Source: an uncultured Porphyromonadaceae bacterium
Lineage (GTDB): Bacteria > Bacteroidota > Bacteroidia > Bacteroidales > Muribaculaceae
Length of the DNA stretch: 7,716 nt
Direction of reading: 5' to 3'
Assembly (NCBI GenBank): GCA_902475285.1
Contig: CABRZA010000120.1
Span: 1-7,716 of the forward strand
Part shown: piece after piece, positions 6,363 to 7,716 of the stretch
Layout: each line of letters starts with the position of its first letter
How positions within the stretch are numbered: position 1 is the stretch's first letter
The notes under the pieces: model-generated
Told to the model about the DNA's origin: nothing
What the model saw: the letters and a program-made list of their open reading frames with translations, nothing else
The model's database searches: none
Program-made: the position numbers and the translations under genes

Positions 6363-7304
6363 ATGAAATGTAAAACTCTTGCGGCAGCCGCCGTGGCTCT
6401 GACGGCACTTGCGGGGTGCACTGCAAACAAAACTGAGCAGAACGATATGGAAAGCAAAGAACAGGTGAATGAAACGGCAGTTCAGGCCGAGAACATCGAC
6501 CTTGCTGCTCTGAGGGGCGAGGAGAAGGCCGCAGGCCGCGTGGAGGTGTACAATCTGGGCGACTTCAAGCTGCATGTGTACTACACGCAGGACGTGATGA
6601 ACGACGCAAGCTACATTGTGGAGGGCGCCGACTCGCTGGTGACGATGGAGGAGCCGCTGTTCAAGGTGAATGTTGCGGAGTTCAACAAGTATCTCGCCAA
6701 GGTTGGAAAGCCTGTGGCACGACGCATCTCGGATTATCATGTGGGCGGTACGGCGTCGCACGAGGTGCTGATGGCCAAGGGTATGCCGGCATTCGTGAAG
6801 GGGCCGGTGTACGGCGGCATGATGCAGGGCTTCCTGCAGACCTTTGGCGACAGCATGGCCGAGCTTCCGACGGGCAAGGAAGACGAGGTGGATTTCGGCA
6901 CTGCGCAGGTATATGCCGGCGTACCTTTCGAATTCCGTCATGGCGCGAGCAGCGACTTCCCTGCGGCGAGCATCGTGATAGGCGGCAAGGCCTACTATAC
7001 GCACTGGACTCCGGCGAAGGCGCACATGAGCCATCTGCAGCTGGGCGGCCGCGCGGCGGTAGATGCCGAAATCGCCGAGGCGGAGTGTGAGCTCAACTCC
7101 GGCGCCGTGCTCTTCATAGGCGGCCACGGCGGTGCGGCGCAGAAAGATGCGGTGGAGTTCAAAATCGAATATCTGAAAACGATAAAGAGCCTGCTTGATA
7201 GCGCCGCGACTGCGGCCGATTTTGCCGCGGCCCTCACGGCAGCTTACCCCAATCTTCCCGGCGCCGACGGCGTGCCAGCACTTGCGGAGGCCATGTATAA
7301 ATGA
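6363..7304 (+). CDS. Lipoprotein resembling a degenerate metallo-beta-lactamase-fold protein
   Basis: A 313-residue precursor. Residues 1-19 are a lipoprotein signal peptide (MKCKTLAAAAVALTALAGC) with lipobox LAGC, so Cys19 should be lipidated. A polar Glu/Asn-rich tether follows (20-45). No clear acidic Bacteroidetes surface-export signal follows the Cys, so a periplasmic location is favoured, weakly. The body resembles a metallo-beta-lactamase fold: H126-V-G-G fits the end of HxHxDHxGG, a GGKAYYTHWTPAKAHMSH region (207-224) fits the strand-and-ligand region near the middle, and FIGGHGG followed by a helix (251-257) fits the late GHG motif. The HxHxD ligands themselves are replaced (Arg121, Ser123, Tyr125). 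His193, 214, 221, 224 and 255 remain, so altered metal binding or a non-enzymatic role are both possible. The gene is divergent from the HxlR regulator and is its most likely target. Fold assignment is by eye. Confidence 0.8.
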   Translation: MKCKTLAAAAVALTALAGCTANKTEQNDMESKEQVNETAVQAENIDLAALRGEEKAAGRVEVYNLGDFKLHVYYTQDVMNDASYIVEGADSLVTMEEPLFKVNVAEFNKYLAKVGKPVARRISDYHVGGTASHEVLMAKGMPAFVKGPVYGGMMQGFLQTFGDSMAELPTGKEDEVDFGTAQVYAGVPFEFRHGASSDFPAASIVIGGKAYYTHWTPAKAHMSHLQLGGRAAVDAEIAEAECELNSGAVLFIGGHGGAAQKDAVEFKIEYLKTIKSLLDSAATAADFAAALTAAYPNLPGADGVPALAEAMYK

Positions 7305-7343
7305 CGCGCCCGCATAGCACTCGATAATATTAGTAATAGCAAG

Positions 7344-7374
7344 AAAAACTACTTCGGCGGCCGAAGTGGTTTTT
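7344..7374. terminator. Bidirectional intrinsic terminator
   Basis: A 14-bp stem closes a three-base CGG loop. Each strand has an A-run entering the stem and a T-run leaving it, and one base pair is a G-U (7350 with 7368). The core arms are ACTTCGG and CCGAAGT. It lies 40 bp after the lipoprotein stop and 37 bp beyond the stop of the converging membrane-protein gene, so it can serve both. Confidence 0.88.
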
Positions 7375-7411
7375 CATTATTGTACGACGTTTATAATACT
7401 TCTGATAGTTG

Positions 7412-7716
7412 CTATATAAGCAGGTAAATCAGGAAGGCGTAGATGGCGATGGGGACGAGTACGCAGATTATGACGGAGCTGAGGTAATAGTTGCTGCCGA
7501 AGCGATTGAACCAGTTGAGGAAGTCGACCGAACGCATGAATGCGCGGTCGCACCACGAGCGGAACGTGTGGCGCGTGGCGATGAATATGCCTGTCCAGAT
7601 GCATATGAGCAGGGCTGTGGTGAGAGGCATGTGCAGCCGGCAGTCGAGCATCACTGTCCACGTGAGCGGTATGAGGAGGTAATAGACCAGAATATTTACT
7701 TCATTGTAGGTCAGCC
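7412..7716 (-). CDS. Multi-span membrane protein of unknown function (N-terminus beyond window)
   Basis: The stop is TAG, read from 7414 to 7412, and the reverse frame stays open to the right edge, giving at least 101 codons. A GTG at 7654 could be taken as a start, but the frame continues upstream with a convincing hydrophobic segment (around VNILVYYLLIPLTW), so the true start is outside the window. Three membrane spans can be seen: the one just named, one around LTTALLICIWTGIFIA, and a C-terminal one around SSVIICVLVPIAIYAFLIYL. A polar, aromatic-rich loop (FRSWCDRAFMRSVDFLNWF and on) joins the last two. No catalytic motif or named family is recognised. It looks like a Bacteroidetes conserved hypothetical. 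It converges on the lipoprotein gene, and the bidirectional terminator separates them. Confidence 0.8.
   Translation of the reverse strand, partial: LTYNEVNILVYYLLIPLTWTVMLDCRLHMPLTTALLICIWTGIFIATRHTFRSWCDRAFMRSVDFLNWFNRFGSNYYLSSVIICVLVPIAIYAFLIYLLI

Noticed and set aside
6228..7127. 299-codon reverse-strand open frame opposite the lipoprotein gene
   Set aside because: It covers both intergenic DNA and the lipoprotein gene, is His- and Arg-rich, and shows no motif. The forward lipoprotein reading with signal peptide, promoter and terminator is far better supported.
7377..7661. 94-codon reverse frame overlapping the membrane-protein gene
   Set aside because: It is a His-, Arg- and Pro-rich shadow. 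The alternative frame ending at 7412 encodes three clear membrane spans and continues open to the window edge.

Overview
The window looks like chromosomal DNA from a GC-rich member of the Bacteroidales; a Muribaculaceae-type gut organism is a guess from overall feel. The lineage call rests on three promoters that carry the Bacteroidetes -7 element TAnnTTTG (TACTTTTG, TACCTTTG, TAACTTTG). It also rests on A-rich leaders without strong Shine-Dalgarno sequences and on the types of protein present. No rRNA, tRNA, CRISPR array, insertion sequence or integrase was seen.

Layout, left to right. (1) The end of a forward gene of unknown function (3-113), more AT-rich than the rest. (2) Two reverse-strand genes, read right to left: a 1616-residue helicase-nuclease fusion (5685 to 835), then, 46 bp further on, a 205-residue protein with the motif layout of the alkyladenine (3-methyladenine) DNA glycosylase fold (788 to 171). 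(3) A small HxlR-type winged-helix regulator (6141 to 5782), also on the reverse strand and upstream of the helicase, with its own promoter. (4) A 221-bp divergent intergenic region with two outward-facing promoters and two sets of short direct repeats between them. (5) A forward lipoprotein gene (6363-7304) resembling a metallo-beta-lactamase-fold protein that has lost its HxHxD metal motif. (6) A strong bidirectional terminator (7344-7374). (7) The C-terminal part of a reverse-strand multi-span membrane protein that runs off the right edge.

The centrepiece is the large protein. It joins a DEDD-type 3'-5' exonuclease domain, a complete RecQ-type SF2 helicase core, a long winged-helix-rich linker, a compact UvrD/Rep-type SF1 helicase and an unrecognised C-terminal domain. 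Exonuclease plus RecQ resembles eukaryotic WRN, but this protein adds a second motor of a different superfamily. The short gap to the glycosylase-like gene suggests one transcript and a DNA-repair role (inference). The HxlR regulator and the lipoprotein form a typical divergent regulator-target pair and may respond to an electrophile or redox signal (inference). I see nothing that identifies a named anti-phage system.
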